A DNA stretch of 64,000 nucleotides from Flavobacterium panacagri (lineage in GTDB: Bacteria > Bacteroidota > Bacteroidia > Flavobacteriales > Flavobacteriaceae), in assembly GCF_030378165.1 (NCBI RefSeq), contig NZ_CP119766.1, positions 4,526,001 through 4,590,000 on the forward strand. The letters run 5' to 3'. Below the pieces are notes generated by a model that was not told the DNA's origin, did not search any database, and saw only the letters and a program-made list of their open reading frames with translations. A program made the position numbers and the translations under genes. Shown here piece by piece: positions 24,774 to 34,133 of the stretch; position 1 is the first letter of the stretch, and each line of letters starts with the position of its first letter.

Positions 24774-27700
24774 TTACATCTTTTCAATACTAGGAGGGAT
24801 CAATTTATACATCACGGGCGTTACAATCCGTGATAATATTGTAGAACTGATTAAACCGCCAATTAACACAATTGCCAATGGTGCGATCAAAGGATTTGAG
24901 TTTAATGCAATCGGAATCAAACCGCAAATTGCAGTAATTGAAGTCAGCACTACAGGCAGAAAACGTGTTTCTCCTGCAATTGAAATAGCTTCATCGATCG
25001 AATGTCCTTCCTGCCTTAACTGATTGGTGAAATCTACCAGCAGCAAAGAGTTCTTTACCTGAATTCCCGAGAGACCTATAAAACCGATTATAGCAACCAA
25101 AGACATCGGACTTCCATTGAGAAGCAATAATAGCACGCCACCTAAAATCCCCAGCGGAATAATAGATAATACAATAATAATTCCTTTAAAAGTTTTAAAC
25201 TGCAGCAGTAAAACCGCCACAAACAAAAAGGTACTCAAAATAATTACGGCCAAAAAATTACCGCCCAGCGCATCGCCTTCGGATTCTTTTTCACCTGATA
25301 ATTTATAGTAATATCCTTTTGGCATTTTCAATTGATCCAGTTTTGGAACAATGTGCGTCAATAAATCATTGGCATAATACCCTTTTGCCGATAAAGCGGT
25401 TACTTTTGAAAAGCGTGATTTATTAAAATGGTTAATCGCCGTTGGAGAAGTTTCAAACGAAATTTCAGCAATCTGGTTTAGGGCAATCGGAGTTCCCTGA
25501 AGGTTATTTACGTACAAGTTTTTCAAAGCGTCAAGGTTCGAAAATTTATCTCGGGGCAATGTCAGCGTAACATTTCTGGCATCTCCCCTATCATCTATAT
25601 AATCACCGACTGTTAATCCTGCTACCGAAAGACGGATTACCTTATCTACATCGCTGGTCAATACGCCCAATGTTCTGGCTTTTTCTTTATTGATTTTAAC
25701 TTTAACATCAGTTTTATACGTATTCAGTTCATTGTTGATATACACGGTTCCTTCCTGATTTCTAAGAATAGTCTCTACCTGTGAAGAAAGCTTACGTAAC
25801 ACTTCCTGATCTTCACCAAATAATCTTACGACAATATTAGCTTCTAATGGTGTTCCCTGTTCAAAATCTTTTACCTCCACTTTTGCGTAAGGCATCGTTT
25901 TAAATTTATTTCGAAGTTCTTCAATCAAAGCTGTTTTCTCTGATGGTTTAGCTTCATCTTCGAGCTGGACAAAAATCTGCGCAAAATCGGGTTTTCTGTC
26001 CTGGGGATGCACATTGTAATAAATCTGCGGATTTCCTTTACCAACGTTCGAAGTGTAATACACAATTTCCTTATGATTTTTAAGCTCTGCTTCTACAATT
26101 TTGGTCACACGGTCACTTTCTGAAATATTGGCCTGAAGGGGCATTTTTATATTGATAAGAAACATCGGTTTTTCTGAAGTTGGAAATAATTTAAAACCCG
26201 TTACTTTAAACAATCCAAAAGCAGTGATGCTTAAAACTATAGAAATAGCAATAGTTGTTCTAGGATATTTTAATGCTTTGGGCATAATATCACGATACGC
26301 TCTGGTCAGGAATTTTTGCAGATACTGAAGAAAAATATTTCCTCCCGCATGATCGTGCGTTTTTAAAAATCGGCTTCCTAAAAACGGCACCAATGTTAAA
26401 GCTACAATCATCGATGCCAGTACACTGGTAATAACTGCCATTGGAAGACTTCTGATAAATTCTCCCGAAACATCCGGCAGGAAAGCCAGCGGTAAAAATG
26501 CAATTATAAGTGTTGCAGTACAGCCTACAACGGCAATTCCGATTTGTTTGGTACCTTTAAGGACTGCATCCATTTTAGAATGTCCTTCCCGCAGCCATCG
26601 CTCTATGTTTTCGACTACCACAATACTGTCATCCACCAACAATCCTAAAGCTACCACAAGACCAACAATACTTAACTGATTTAAAGAAAAGCCAAAAGCA
26701 TTCATTGCAATTAATCCCAATGCGAGGGATAACGGAATGGAAATCATCACAATTCCCGAAGCTCTTAAACCTAATGGAAGTAATGTCACAATTACCAAAA
26801 CAATTGCCAGCGTAAAATCAAAACCTAAATGTCCCAAACGCTGCGATACCATATTCGCCTGATCGAAGTTTTTTACTAATTTGATGTTTGAGGGTAATTC
26901 TTTAGAAAATTCATCTACAATTGGCAGGAATTCTTTCTGCACATCTGTAATGTTTACATTGTCTTTCATTCCGGCTGTCACTAGCACACAACGGTGTCCG
27001 TTGATGCGGGTAATATGATCGACGACCTGTGACTTGTAGCCTACTTCGGCTACATCTTTCATATAGATTATTTTACCGTTAGCATTGTAAATTACTGTAT
27101 TGGATACATCGTCCGCATTTTTAAATTTACCGCTAGTTTTTACATTAAATACTTTACTGCCTAAATCAATGCTTCCTCCTGGAATATCGGCCGCTTCGCT
27201 CTGCAGGCTTGCCATGACTACATTTAACGGAATTTTTAATTGGGCCAACTTTTCAAGCTGTAAATCAATACGAATTTCCTGCTCGGGAAATCCAGCATAT
27301 TTTACATCTTTCAGATTGGTAATTTTCTCAATTTTAGATTTAAGTTTATCCGCTTCATCGCGAAGTTTTTTGTCTGATGCATTTTCTGAAACCAACGCTA
27401 TCTGAAGGATTTTCACATCAGAAGAAGCAATTTTTTCGGTTTTTATCTGATAAATATCTTTTGGAAGTTCGCTGTTTTTAAGAGCATTCATTTCCGTAGA
27501 AATCTCCTGATATTTATTATCAACATCTACTCCGTATTTAAATTTTACCTGAAAAGCTGCAACACCGTCTTCTACTGTGGTTAATATTTTTTCGATGTTT
27601 TCGAGTCCGTAAATTTTATTCTCGATTGGTTTTACAACCTGCTCCTCCATATCCTTTGGACTTGTCCCGGGATAGATTACCGTAATTAAATATTGCGGCG

Positions 27701-27824
27701 GATGTGTTGAAGGATCTTCCGCCCTAGGCATGGTAAACAACGTAAGATACCCTACCACAGCAACCAGCAGAAATATAATCAGTGTAAACTGATAATTTTT
27801 AACAGCAAAGTTTGTTATTTTCAT
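24774..27824 (-). CDS. RND efflux permease
   Basis: 1016 aa inner-membrane proton-driven exporter. It begins with an N-terminal helix (NYQFTLIIFLLVAVVGYLTLF) and has two large periplasmic loops and twelve predicted helices. The proton-relay Asp pair sits in VALGLLVDDSIVVVENIERW, and the second half repeats the fold (GLSGIQVKNSLLLVDFTNQLRQEG). It belongs to the multidrug rather than the metal branch by these motifs. It is last of a four-gene operon with TolC, adaptor and TetR genes; 8 bp separate it from the adaptor gene. Substrates cannot be inferred. Confidence 0.95.
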   Translation of the reverse strand: MKITNFAVKNYQFTLIIFLLVAVVGYLTLFTMPRAEDPSTHPPQYLITVIYPGTSPKDMEEQVVKPIENKIYGLENIEKILTTVEDGVAAFQVKFKYGVDVDNKYQEISTEMNALKNSELPKDIYQIKTEKIASSDVKILQIALVSENASDKKLRDEADKLKSKIEKITNLKDVKYAGFPEQEIRIDLQLEKLAQLKIPLNVVMASLQSEAADIPGGSIDLGSKVFNVKTSGKFKNADDVSNTVIYNANGKIIYMKDVAEVGYKSQVVDHITRINGHRCVLVTAGMKDNVNITDVQKEFLPIVDEFSKELPSNIKLVKNFDQANMVSQRLGHLGFDFTLAIVLVIVTLLPLGLRASGIVMISIPLSLALGLIAMNAFGFSLNQLSIVGLVVALGLLVDDSIVVVENIERWLREGHSKMDAVLKGTKQIGIAVVGCTATLIIAFLPLAFLPDVSGEFIRSLPMAVITSVLASMIVALTLVPFLGSRFLKTHDHAGGNIFLQYLQKFLTRAYRDIMPKALKYPRTTIAISIVLSITAFGLFKVTGFKLFPTSEKPMFLINIKMPLQANISESDRVTKIVEAELKNHKEIVYYTSNVGKGNPQIYYNVHPQDRKPDFAQIFVQLEDEAKPSEKTALIEELRNKFKTMPYAKVEVKDFEQGTPLEANIVVRLFGEDQEVLRKLSSQVETILRNQEGTVYINNELNTYKTDVKVKINKEKARTLGVLTSDVDKVIRLSVAGLTVGDYIDDRGDARNVTLTLPRDKFSNLDALKNLYVNNLQGTPIALNQIAEISFETSPTAINHFNKSRFSKVTALSAKGYYANDLLTHIVPKLDQLKMPKGYYYKLSGEKESEGDALGGNFLAVIILSTFLFVAVLLLQFKTFKGIIIVLSIIPLGILGGVLLLLLNGSPMSLVAIIGFIGLSGIQVKNSLLLVDFTNQLRQEGHSIDEAISIAGETRFLPVVLTSITAICGLIPIALNSNPLIAPLAIVLIGGLISSTILSRIVTPVMYKLIPPSIEKM

Positions 27825-27832
27825 AATACTGA

Positions 27833-28918
27833 TTATTTAATGATCTTGATAGTTGATTGTTCGTTGAGATAAGCACTGTTTGAGATCACAATCTGATCTG
27901 TTTTCTGAAGACCTTCTTTTATGAATACTTTATTGTTCTCAAATTTATTAATGGTCACCGGCTGTCGTTTTACTTTGTTGTTTTCCACAATAAAAACAAA
28001 CGCTTTGTTTCCGTCAGCTTCAATAAGCGAATTGTACGGAATGATGATGAAATCTTCTGAGTGCTCTGCCTTTATTTCGGCTTTTCCAAACATCCCCACC
28101 GCTGGTTTGCTTTTTTTAAGGCTCAGTTTTAATTCGACCTGAAAAGAACCTAGTGCTGCATCTGCCGCCTGCGATTTTCTAAAAATAAAGGCATCGAATT
28201 TTTCATCAGGATAACCGTCAAGCGTCACAGTGGCTTTCTGCCCTACTTTTACCGCGGCCCATTCTTTGTCTGTCAATCCTACTTTTAGCAGATAATTATT
28301 GTTTTGGGTGGTTTCATTTATAGCCAGAATTGGCGATCCTGCGCCAACTACTTCTCCTTCGCTGGCTATTTTTTTCGAAACAAAACCATTCGCAGCAGCA
28401 TAAATTTTAGAATAACGCGCATTAAAAGCAACCGCATCTTTCTGTTTTTTAGCAATGTCAAGGCCCGTTTTGGTATTCTGAAGCTGTTCTAATGTATAAA
28501 CACTGTCTTTGTACAAATTGCTTGCTCGTTTATAATCACGCTCGTACTTTTTGAGATTCAAATCGGTTTGGTTCAATCCTGCATTAATCTCTGTTTCGTC
28601 TAATGATGCCAGAAGCTGGCCTTTCTTAAAAAACTGGCCTTCTTCAACATAAATACGACTGATGACCCCTCCTATTTTAAATCCATAATTGGCCTGATTT
28701 TCTGTTGTTACTAAACCTGATGCGCTTATGGTATTGTTAAGAGCAAAAGATTCGACCGGAGCTGTTTTAATCGGGATGACATCCGCGCTTTCAAAGGGCG
28801 AATTTTCCTTTTTTTCTTCTTTACAGGCGTAAAAAAGCGTTAAAGCAAGCAATATAATCAACCCTTTTTTGGAGGCTGCGATATGTTTTTTTAGATAATT
28901 GTGAATCGTTAATTTCAT
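27833..28918 (-). CDS. RND periplasmic adaptor (membrane fusion protein)
   Basis: 361 aa. The lipoprotein-type leader ends LFYACKE (Cys about 32). Lipoyl half-motifs flank an alpha-helical hairpin (ISRIYVEEGQFFKKGQLLASLDETE ... YAAANGFVSKKIASEGEVVGAG), and the beta-barrel and membrane-proximal domains follow (VKVGQKATVTLDGYPDEKF, IIIPYNSLIEADGNKAFVFIV). It links the RND pump to the outer-membrane TolC channel. It lies between the tolC-like gene (11 bp) and the permease gene (8 bp). Confidence 0.94.
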   Translation of the reverse strand: MKLTIHNYLKKHIAASKKGLIILLALTLFYACKEEKKENSPFESADVIPIKTAPVESFALNNTISASGLVTTENQANYGFKIGGVISRIYVEEGQFFKKGQLLASLDETEINAGLNQTDLNLKKYERDYKRASNLYKDSVYTLEQLQNTKTGLDIAKKQKDAVAFNARYSKIYAAANGFVSKKIASEGEVVGAGSPILAINETTQNNNYLLKVGLTDKEWAAVKVGQKATVTLDGYPDEKFDAFIFRKSQAADAALGSFQVELKLSLKKSKPAVGMFGKAEIKAEHSEDFIIIPYNSLIEADGNKAFVFIVENNKVKRQPVTINKFENNKVFIKEGLQKTDQIVISNSAYLNEQSTIKIIK

Positions 28919-28929
28919 GTTTTTTATTT

Positions 28930-30261
28930 TTAGTTAAAAGTAAAAGTGGCGTTGGCTCTTTCTAATTCTGCAAAAGCAATCCAGGAGTTATAAAGCGAAA
29001 TATTAGTGTTAAGCTGCGCATTCACCCATTGGTTCTGTGCATCAAGCAGTTCTATATATATTGCCTGGCCTTCCTTGTACAATTTGGTAATGTCATCATT
29101 GTACTTTTTGGCCGACTGCTTTTGATTTTTATCAGCATTGAACTGCTCTAAGGCCGATTTTAGATTGTTCTGTGAAACCTGAAGCTGAAGCAGCAGCTGC
29201 TGTTTTACATTATCAGTTTGCGAGATGATTTTTTTACTGTCTTCTTCAACTTGCTTCAGCTTCCATTTGTTTTTGTTTCCCGAAAAGATATTCCACTCCA
29301 GCCCCACTCCGGCAAAATAGTAGCGTGAGTTTTTATCCGCCTGAAAATCAAAATCCTGAATTCCGAAATCGGCAAAGCCGTTTACTTTTGGCAGCCAGTA
29401 CGATTTGGTCAGTCTGCTTACATTTTCGTTTATTTCTTTTGCCTGAGTGAGCTTTTGCAGCTCTTCTCTATTTTGGGTATTTTCTGAAAGTACTTCTATT
29501 GGCAGTGCTTCACTCTGATCAGTTTCTATTGCGGCATCAAGTTTTTGATTCAATAAAAAATTAAAATAGGATCTGGCATTATTACTGGTTTGTCGGGCGG
29601 TTTCTAAATTGGCCTGAATGCGGATTACCTCATTATCGCTTCGTAAAACGGCAGTCCGGTTTATTTTTTCATTTTTAAATAAAGCCTGATTTACCCTTTG
29701 GTTTTCTTTTACCAAAGCCAGGGCATCTTCATAAATCTTAATACCTTCAACCGATTGCAGGTATTTGTAATAAGCAATTTTAATTTCCTTTACTAACTCT
29801 CTTTGATAGATTTCGAGTTCTATTTTTTGAAGCGTCGTCTGCTGGGCTTTTATTCTTTTATTATAAATAATTTCAAAATTCAGCAATGGCATCGTGGTAT
29901 GAATTTTAGCATCATAAAAATTATCCGGATTTATCAAGACCGACTGATTTTCTAACATCGGAAAAGCGTTAGAATTGGTAATTTGATTTAAAGTATTATA
30001 CACCGGATTCAGCATATCTCCAATTGGAATATCGATTGTCCTTCCGCCTTCTGCTTTGGTGTAACTTCCATTTAGGGAAACTGTTGGATAAAATAAAGCT
30101 CGTGCTTCTTTTAAGGCATACATGCTTTTATTAATATCAAAATTATGCTGCCTGATTACTTCGTTATTTTTTAAGCCGGTCTTTATATAAGTTTCCAGCT
30201 TGTTCTGTGCATACCCTAAATATCCTAGACAGAGTATTGCAAAAGTTAGTTTAATTTTCAT
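28930..30261 (-). CDS. TolC-family outer-membrane efflux protein
   Basis: 443 aa. Signal peptide MKIKLTFAILCLGYLGYAQ, then two OEP repeats of long coiled helices (e.g. NDDITKLYKEGQAIYIELLDAQNQWVNAQLNTN) separated by barrel strands (FADFGIQDFDFQ, YYFAGVGLEWNIFSG). It forms the exit duct of the tripartite pump. Its upstream region carries one perfect and one degenerate copy of the TGAAC-N3-GTTCA operator, so it is probably the first gene repressed by the divergent-spaced TetR protein encoded just upstream in the same direction. Confidence 0.94.
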   Translation of the reverse strand: MKIKLTFAILCLGYLGYAQNKLETYIKTGLKNNEVIRQHNFDINKSMYALKEARALFYPTVSLNGSYTKAEGGRTIDIPIGDMLNPVYNTLNQITNSNAFPMLENQSVLINPDNFYDAKIHTTMPLLNFEIIYNKRIKAQQTTLQKIELEIYQRELVKEIKIAYYKYLQSVEGIKIYEDALALVKENQRVNQALFKNEKINRTAVLRSDNEVIRIQANLETARQTSNNARSYFNFLLNQKLDAAIETDQSEALPIEVLSENTQNREELQKLTQAKEINENVSRLTKSYWLPKVNGFADFGIQDFDFQADKNSRYYFAGVGLEWNIFSGNKNKWKLKQVEEDSKKIISQTDNVKQQLLLQLQVSQNNLKSALEQFNADKNQKQSAKKYNDDITKLYKEGQAIYIELLDAQNQWVNAQLNTNISLYNSWIAFAELERANATFTFN

Positions 30262-30265
30262 TTAT

Positions 30266-30296
30266 TGTACATTGTTTATTATTTGAACATTGTTCA
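30266..30296. promoter_or_regulatory. TetR operator pair before tolC
   Basis: TGAACATTGTTCA (30284-30296) is a perfect 13-bp palindrome. TGTACATTGTTTA (30266-30278) is a weaker copy 18 bp away. It matches the site in front of the tetR gene. Confidence 0.7.
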
Positions 30297-30317
30297 TTTT
30301 TTTGGGCAAAAAAATTT

Positions 30318-30935
30318 TTAAAGCTTTTCTATCATTTTTAGATATTCATTGTATCCGTCATACAAAATGGTATCGGGATTCGTAAAATTTACATTTTTAA
30401 TTCTCTGGTGAATTTCCAGACAGCACATGCCATGTACCAAACTCCAAACCATAAATGCCAGCGGCTCTACATTATGGCCTTTAAAATAACCTTTGTTAAT
30501 ACATTCTTCAATAGTTTTTTTAACTAATCCAAATGCTGTGCATCCTTCATCCCAATCTTCATTCTCGGAGTCTTTCAGGAATTCTATTGGAGCTTTTAGA
30601 TTAAACATCAAATCGTACATTTCAGAATTTTCGATGGCAAATTTGATATAGGCAAATCCCATTTTCTTTAATCTTTCCTTCGGATCTTCTATAGTATATA
30701 ACTCCATAAAATAACTATCTAATTCCTGAAAACCTATTGTATGAAGATCATGGAGAATATCATTTTTATCTTTAAAATAAACATAAACAGTGCCTACACT
30801 GTAGTTAATTTCTTCAGCAATGTTTCTTATGGTGGTATGTTCAATTCCTTTTTCAACAAAAAGCTTTTTAGCACCTTTTAATATCAGGGCTTTTAAAGCT
30901 TCTTTTTCTTTTGCTTTTCTATCAATTGTACTCAT
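30318..30935 (-). CDS. TetR/AcrR regulator of the efflux operon
   Basis: The N-terminal helix-turn-helix reads TTIRNIAEEINYSVGTVYVYFKDKNDIL, followed by a ligand domain with a TetR_C-like helix set. I prefer the ATG at 30935 (205 aa) because a TATCTTTG promoter box at 30957-30964 would put the transcript start downstream of the alternative ATG at 30959. A palindromic operator in its own promoter and another before tolC indicate autorepression and repression of the pump. The inducer is probably a pump substrate. Confidence 0.92.
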   Translation of the reverse strand: MSTIDRKAKEKEALKALILKGAKKLFVEKGIEHTTIRNIAEEINYSVGTVYVYFKDKNDILHDLHTIGFQELDSYFMELYTIEDPKERLKKMGFAYIKFAIENSEMYDLMFNLKAPIEFLKDSENEDWDEGCTAFGLVKKTIEECINKGYFKGHNVEPLAFMVWSLVHGMCCLEIHQRIKNVNFTNPDTILYDGYNEYLKMIEKL

Positions 30936-30956
30936 ACTTATTTTTATTACTGCAGA

Positions 30957-30990
30957 CAAAGATATAAAATAAAATGAACGCTGTTCATTT
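30957..30990 (-). promoter_or_regulatory. tetR promoter with operator
   Basis: On the minus strand a TATCTTTG box (30957-30964) matches the Bacteroidota TAnnTTTG -7 element. AAATGAACGCTGTTCATTT (30972-30990) is a perfect palindrome over the -33 region, so repressor binding would block polymerase. Confidence 0.7.
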
Positions 30991-31018
30991 TTTATTCAGT
31001 TAAATATTTTTATACAAA

Positions 31019-31786
31019 TTAAGATTGCAATCTGGCCGTAATACCTTTATGATTCAATAACTTGTAAGCTAACTTTGGTAAAAATCTATTTAACAGATAA
31101 ATCGCTTTTGTATCGCCAACACGAATAGTGTACGTATTGTTTTTTAATCCTTTTATTAAAGCATCAATTAGCACATCTGGTGTTATCGATTTACCTTCCA
31201 TTCCCTCAGACATATTTGTTTTTACCAACGGCGGCAATAATTCAAATATTTTTATTCTGCTTCCAATTATCTGTAAATGATCTCGTAATGCTTCTGTATA
31301 AAAACGTACCGCAGCTTTTGATGCTGAATAAGTTGGTACAAGATTAGACGGCGTGTAACTCAATATCGATGATGTATTGATAATAGCTGCTTCTTTTCTG
31401 CTTTTAAGCATATCCAGAAAAAGATCATTTAAGAGAATAACTCCTAAGTAGTTAGTATTAATTTCCATGGCAGCTTTTTCAAAATGTTTTGAATTACTGA
31501 AACCTAAATTATCCTGACCATTCATAATTCCGGCATTGTTATAAAGTATATCGATACCACCCATTTCATTAATTTGGTTGTACAAAGCAACCGCGGCTTC
31601 CTGGCTGGACGCATCACTTTTAATGGTCGTAATGGATGGATACATTTTTTTGGCAAGATCCAATTTTTTCTGATCTCTTCCTGTAATAATTACTTTAGCA
31701 CCTTCTGTAATGAACTGTTTTGCAGCCTCTAATCCGATTCCGGCAGATCCACCTGTAATCAAAATTATCTTACCTTTTAATTCCAT
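31019..31786 (-). CDS. SDR oxidoreductase (DltE-like)
   Basis: Start at 31786 (255 aa, MELKGKIILITGGSAGIG). The longer frame to 31852 runs through the operator region and is unlikely. Classical SDR: NAD(P) motif TGGSAGIG, NNAGIM, catalytic Ser in NTSSILS and YSASK (Tyr-x-x-x-Lys). The C-terminal part (ELLPPLVKTNMSEGMEGKSITPDV) resembles DltE-type SDRs. The substrate is unknown. It is transcribed away from an HxlR gene across two palindromic operators, so it is probably induced by a reactive or electrophilic compound sensed by HxlR. Confidence 0.9.
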   Translation of the reverse strand: MELKGKIILITGGSAGIGLEAAKQFITEGAKVIITGRDQKKLDLAKKMYPSITTIKSDASSQEAAVALYNQINEMGGIDILYNNAGIMNGQDNLGFSNSKHFEKAAMEINTNYLGVILLNDLFLDMLKSRKEAAIINTSSILSYTPSNLVPTYSASKAAVRFYTEALRDHLQIIGSRIKIFELLPPLVKTNMSEGMEGKSITPDVLIDALIKGLKNNTYTIRVGDTKAIYLLNRFLPKLAYKLLNHKGITARLQS

Positions 31787-31812
31787 AATTTTTCTATTTA
31801 GTTTATTATTTC

Positions 31813-31871
31813 TATATTTGCTTGCGAAATGCAAGTGTAAATATAAATACATTTACTTGCAAAAAGCAAGT
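31813..31871. promoter_or_regulatory. HxlR operators in divergent promoter
   Basis: CTTGCGAAATGCAAG (31821-31835) and ACTTGCAAAAAGCAAGT (31855-31871) share CTTGC-N5-GCAAG, with centres 35 bp apart. A plus-strand TATATTTG box (31813-31820) abuts the first site. On the minus strand TATATTTA lies between the two. Confidence 0.75.
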
Positions 31872-31888
31872 GATTTTAATTTTATTTT

Positions 31889-32302
31889 ATGAAAACTCAA
31901 AAAAAGAGATCAGACTGCCCGGTAAGTTTTTCACTTGAAGCCTTTGGTGACAAGTGGTCGCTGTTGATTGTTAGAGATTTAATGCTTAAAAAAAAATGTA
32001 CCTATGGCGAATTGGCAAAATCCGATGAGAAGATCGCAACTAACATTTTAGCCGCTCGACTGCTCTCGTTAGAAGAAAACGGAATTATTCAGAAAATGGA
32101 GCATCCCGACAGTAAAGCCAAAGTATTGTATCAATTGACACAGAAAGGAATGGATTTAATTCCAATAATTGTTGAAATTAATCTTTGGGCAGAAAAGTAT
32201 ACCAACATTCCTGAAGAAAGAAAGGAATTGCTGGCACAAATGAATGCTGATAAGGAAGGATTTATTAAAAATGCTTTAAAAGAACTTGAATTAAATCTAT
32301 AG
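31889..32302 (+). CDS. HxlR-family transcriptional regulator
   Basis: 137 aa winged helix: DCPVSFSLEAFGDKWSLLIVRDLM, TYGELAKSDEKIATNILAARLLSLEENGIIQK, then the wing HPDSKAKVLYQLTQKGMDL. Cys10 occupies the place of the redox-active N-terminal Cys in YodB/HypR-type members, so it may sense quinones, aldehydes or disulfide stress. It is divergent from an SDR gene with two CTTGC-N5-GCAAG palindromes between them, which are very probably its binding sites. Confidence 0.93.
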   Translation: MKTQKKRSDCPVSFSLEAFGDKWSLLIVRDLMLKKKCTYGELAKSDEKIATNILAARLLSLEENGIIQKMEHPDSKAKVLYQLTQKGMDLIPIIVEINLWAEKYTNIPEERKELLAQMNADKEGFIKNALKELELNL

Positions 32303-32390
32303 TATAGATTACATAGCTACTACTTTTTTTGCCACGATAAATTTGGACTGGAATGTGCATGACAAAACACGCCCCCGCAGGTGCAGAACT

Positions 32391-32426
32391 GCCTCCAATT
32401 TTGTCACACAAGCTAAGGCGGTTTTA
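32391..32426 (+). repeat. Short repeat family T, copy 1
   Basis: TCCAATTTTGTCACACAAG, then CTAAGGCGGTTTT. Related copies at 43921 and 45656. Unknown function. Confidence 0.45.
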
Positions 32427-32450
32427 ATAAAAGAGGTTAGCGATTTGTTC

Positions 32451-32600
32451 AAACCAAATTACCAAAGCCACTGGAAGACAAACAACTACATATAATAAGC
32501 CAATTTCTTCAAATCATCCAAAAAAAATGTTGAAATTTGTCCCGTCGGGGTCACAAACAAGCCAAATGTCACCAATTGAAGACAATTGGTGACATTTTTT
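32451..32600 (+). repeat. Dispersed element R, copy 2 (5' end missing)
   Basis: Lacks the first 20 or so bases. The hairpin AAATGTCACCAATT (32564-32577) / AATTGGTGACATTT (32584-32597) has loop GAAGAC and a T-run. The stem core is GTCACC/GGTGAC instead of GGCGCC, a compensated change. It lies between convergent HxlR and antiporter genes. Confidence 0.85.
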
Positions 32601-32652
32601 TATAACCTTACTTATTTTTATTAGTCAAAAGTGCCGGGCTCCTCAGCAGCCC

Positions 32653-32736
32653 TAGCCCCGATAGCAGTTAAAATCCTTTTGCGCCGGGGTTCGGCGTAAA
32701 AGATTGGAACGGATAGCGAGAAGAGCTCCTAAAAAA
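32653..32736 (+). ncRNA. Flavo-1-like structured element, copy 2
   Basis: TAGCCCCGATAGCAG at the start and ATAGCGAGAAGAGCTCCT at the end. The inner hairpin GCGCCG-GGGTT-CGGCGT is perfect in this copy (one G-T pair). Same orientation as copies 1 and 3. The remaining 170 bp to the antiporter gene hold only a weak 65-codon frame that overlaps the element. Confidence 0.6.
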
Positions 32737-32911
32737 ACACTGTCAATCACAGTATATTTTATCATGCTAATAGCAATTCATATTATCTTAGACAGGCCGC
32801 TTGCAATCAATTCATCACTGGCATATTTTTTCTTAGGATGTTTTAAAAAACCTATTCTAAGAAAAAAAAATTACGGACCTGCAGGTCAAAAGAAAAAATA
32901 ATCTTTCGCTT

Positions 32912-34066
32912 CTATTTCAGCCTGAAAATCAGCCGCTGAATAATCATAAGCCAGATTGCAGTCAGCATCATCGTTGAAGTAATTACAGCCAATGTTATTT
33001 GATACGTATAATTTTCTACTAATTTTAAAGAAGCTGCCATGGTCATTAAAATAAAACTGAATTCCCCTATCTGCGATAAGAGTGCCCCTGCATATAAACT
33101 GTCTCGCCAGGAGTTCTTAGTCAGTTTAAAAAGAATGGTATTAATCAGGCTGTTTATAAAGAGTACTGAAAATGAAATCAATATAATTGTACCTGTATTT
33201 TGAATAAAAAAATTAATATCTAACTGCAGTCCTACAGCTAAGAAAAAGAAAGCCATAAAAAATACCCTAAAAGGAATAAGGGAACTACCCAGCCAGCGGG
33301 TTGCCTTATCATGCCCGATTAATATTCCTGAAGCAAAAGCACCAAAGGCAGTAGACAAGCCAAACCATCCGCTGATCCAAGCCATTGTGAAACAGATACT
33401 AAAGCCGATAAAAACCTGCAGTTCATGGTCAACAGTAATCTCTTTGCGCATCGGAATTTTAAAAAGTTTTTTAGTCAGAGCCCCTTTCAAAAAAAGAATC
33501 ATCAATACGCCTCCTGCGCATACTTTTATCAATTGAACTGCTGATACAGCGGTACCTGACATAAAATTCAAAGCCAGCATCATAGGTATAACCAATATAT
33601 CCTGCATTAATAATACACCGCAGGTAATCATGCCGAGCTGACTTTTAATTTGGCCTGTTCTGGCCAGATACTGAAATACAATGGCCGAACTGCTGATGCT
33701 GATTGTAAAGGCAGTCAGTACAATTATTGTCATTTCCCATCCTGCATATGATCCAACAAAATACATGCAGATAAAACTAAGCACAATCTGAACAACTGAA
33801 ATCAACAGCGGCTTGTAAAAATTACGCGTGAGATATTGAAGGTCAATCTCGCTTCCTATGGAAAACATCATAATAATGATCCCTATCTCACCAAGCTCTG
33901 ATATCACATCAGGTTTGTGGATAATATTAAATACCTGAGGACCTAAAAGCACACCGGCCGCTATGTAGGCGATAAAATAAGGCTGCTTTAACCGCCGAAG
34001 CAATAAAATCAACAATAAGACAATAAGGGAAAGCACAGCAATCCCCGAGAATAATTGTGAGAGCAT
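32912..34066 (-). CDS. CPA2-family cation:proton antiporter
   Basis: 384 aa of almost continuous hydrophobic helices (about twelve). KefB/NhaP-like marks are PYFIAYIAAGVLLGPQVF, EIGIIIMMFSIGSEIDL, and LSTAFGAFASGILIGH. The last region GALLSQIGEFSFILMTMA is typical of CPA2 transporters. No C-terminal TrkA-N domain is present, so it lacks NAD-type regulation. It exchanges K+ or Na+ for H+; the ion is not readable. It is monocistronic, convergent with HxlR. Confidence 0.92.
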   Translation of the reverse strand: MLSQLFSGIAVLSLIVLLLILLLRRLKQPYFIAYIAAGVLLGPQVFNIIHKPDVISELGEIGIIIMMFSIGSEIDLQYLTRNFYKPLLISVVQIVLSFICMYFVGSYAGWEMTIIVLTAFTISISSSAIVFQYLARTGQIKSQLGMITCGVLLMQDILVIPMMLALNFMSGTAVSAVQLIKVCAGGVLMILFLKGALTKKLFKIPMRKEITVDHELQVFIGFSICFTMAWISGWFGLSTAFGAFASGILIGHDKATRWLGSSLIPFRVFFMAFFFLAVGLQLDINFFIQNTGTIILISFSVLFINSLINTILFKLTKNSWRDSLYAGALLSQIGEFSFILMTMAASLKLVENYTYQITLAVITSTMMLTAIWLMIIQRLIFRLK

Positions 34067-34085
34067 ATTTTAAATTATTATCAAG

Positions 34086-34110
34086 AAAGCTGCCTTTATG
34101 GGGCAGCTTT
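34086..34110. terminator. Terminator-like hairpin
   Basis: AAAGCTGCC / GGCAGCTTT between the Hsp20 gene end and the antiporter gene start; probably ends hsp20 transcription. Confidence 0.75.
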
Positions 34111-34133
34111 CAATAAAAAATTCATAAAAGTTT

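Noticed and set aside
32704..32901. 65-codon plus-strand frame beginning inside the second Flavo-1-like element
   Set aside because: Its first part is the repeat itself, the rest is A-rich spacer, and no homologous motif or ribosome site was visible.
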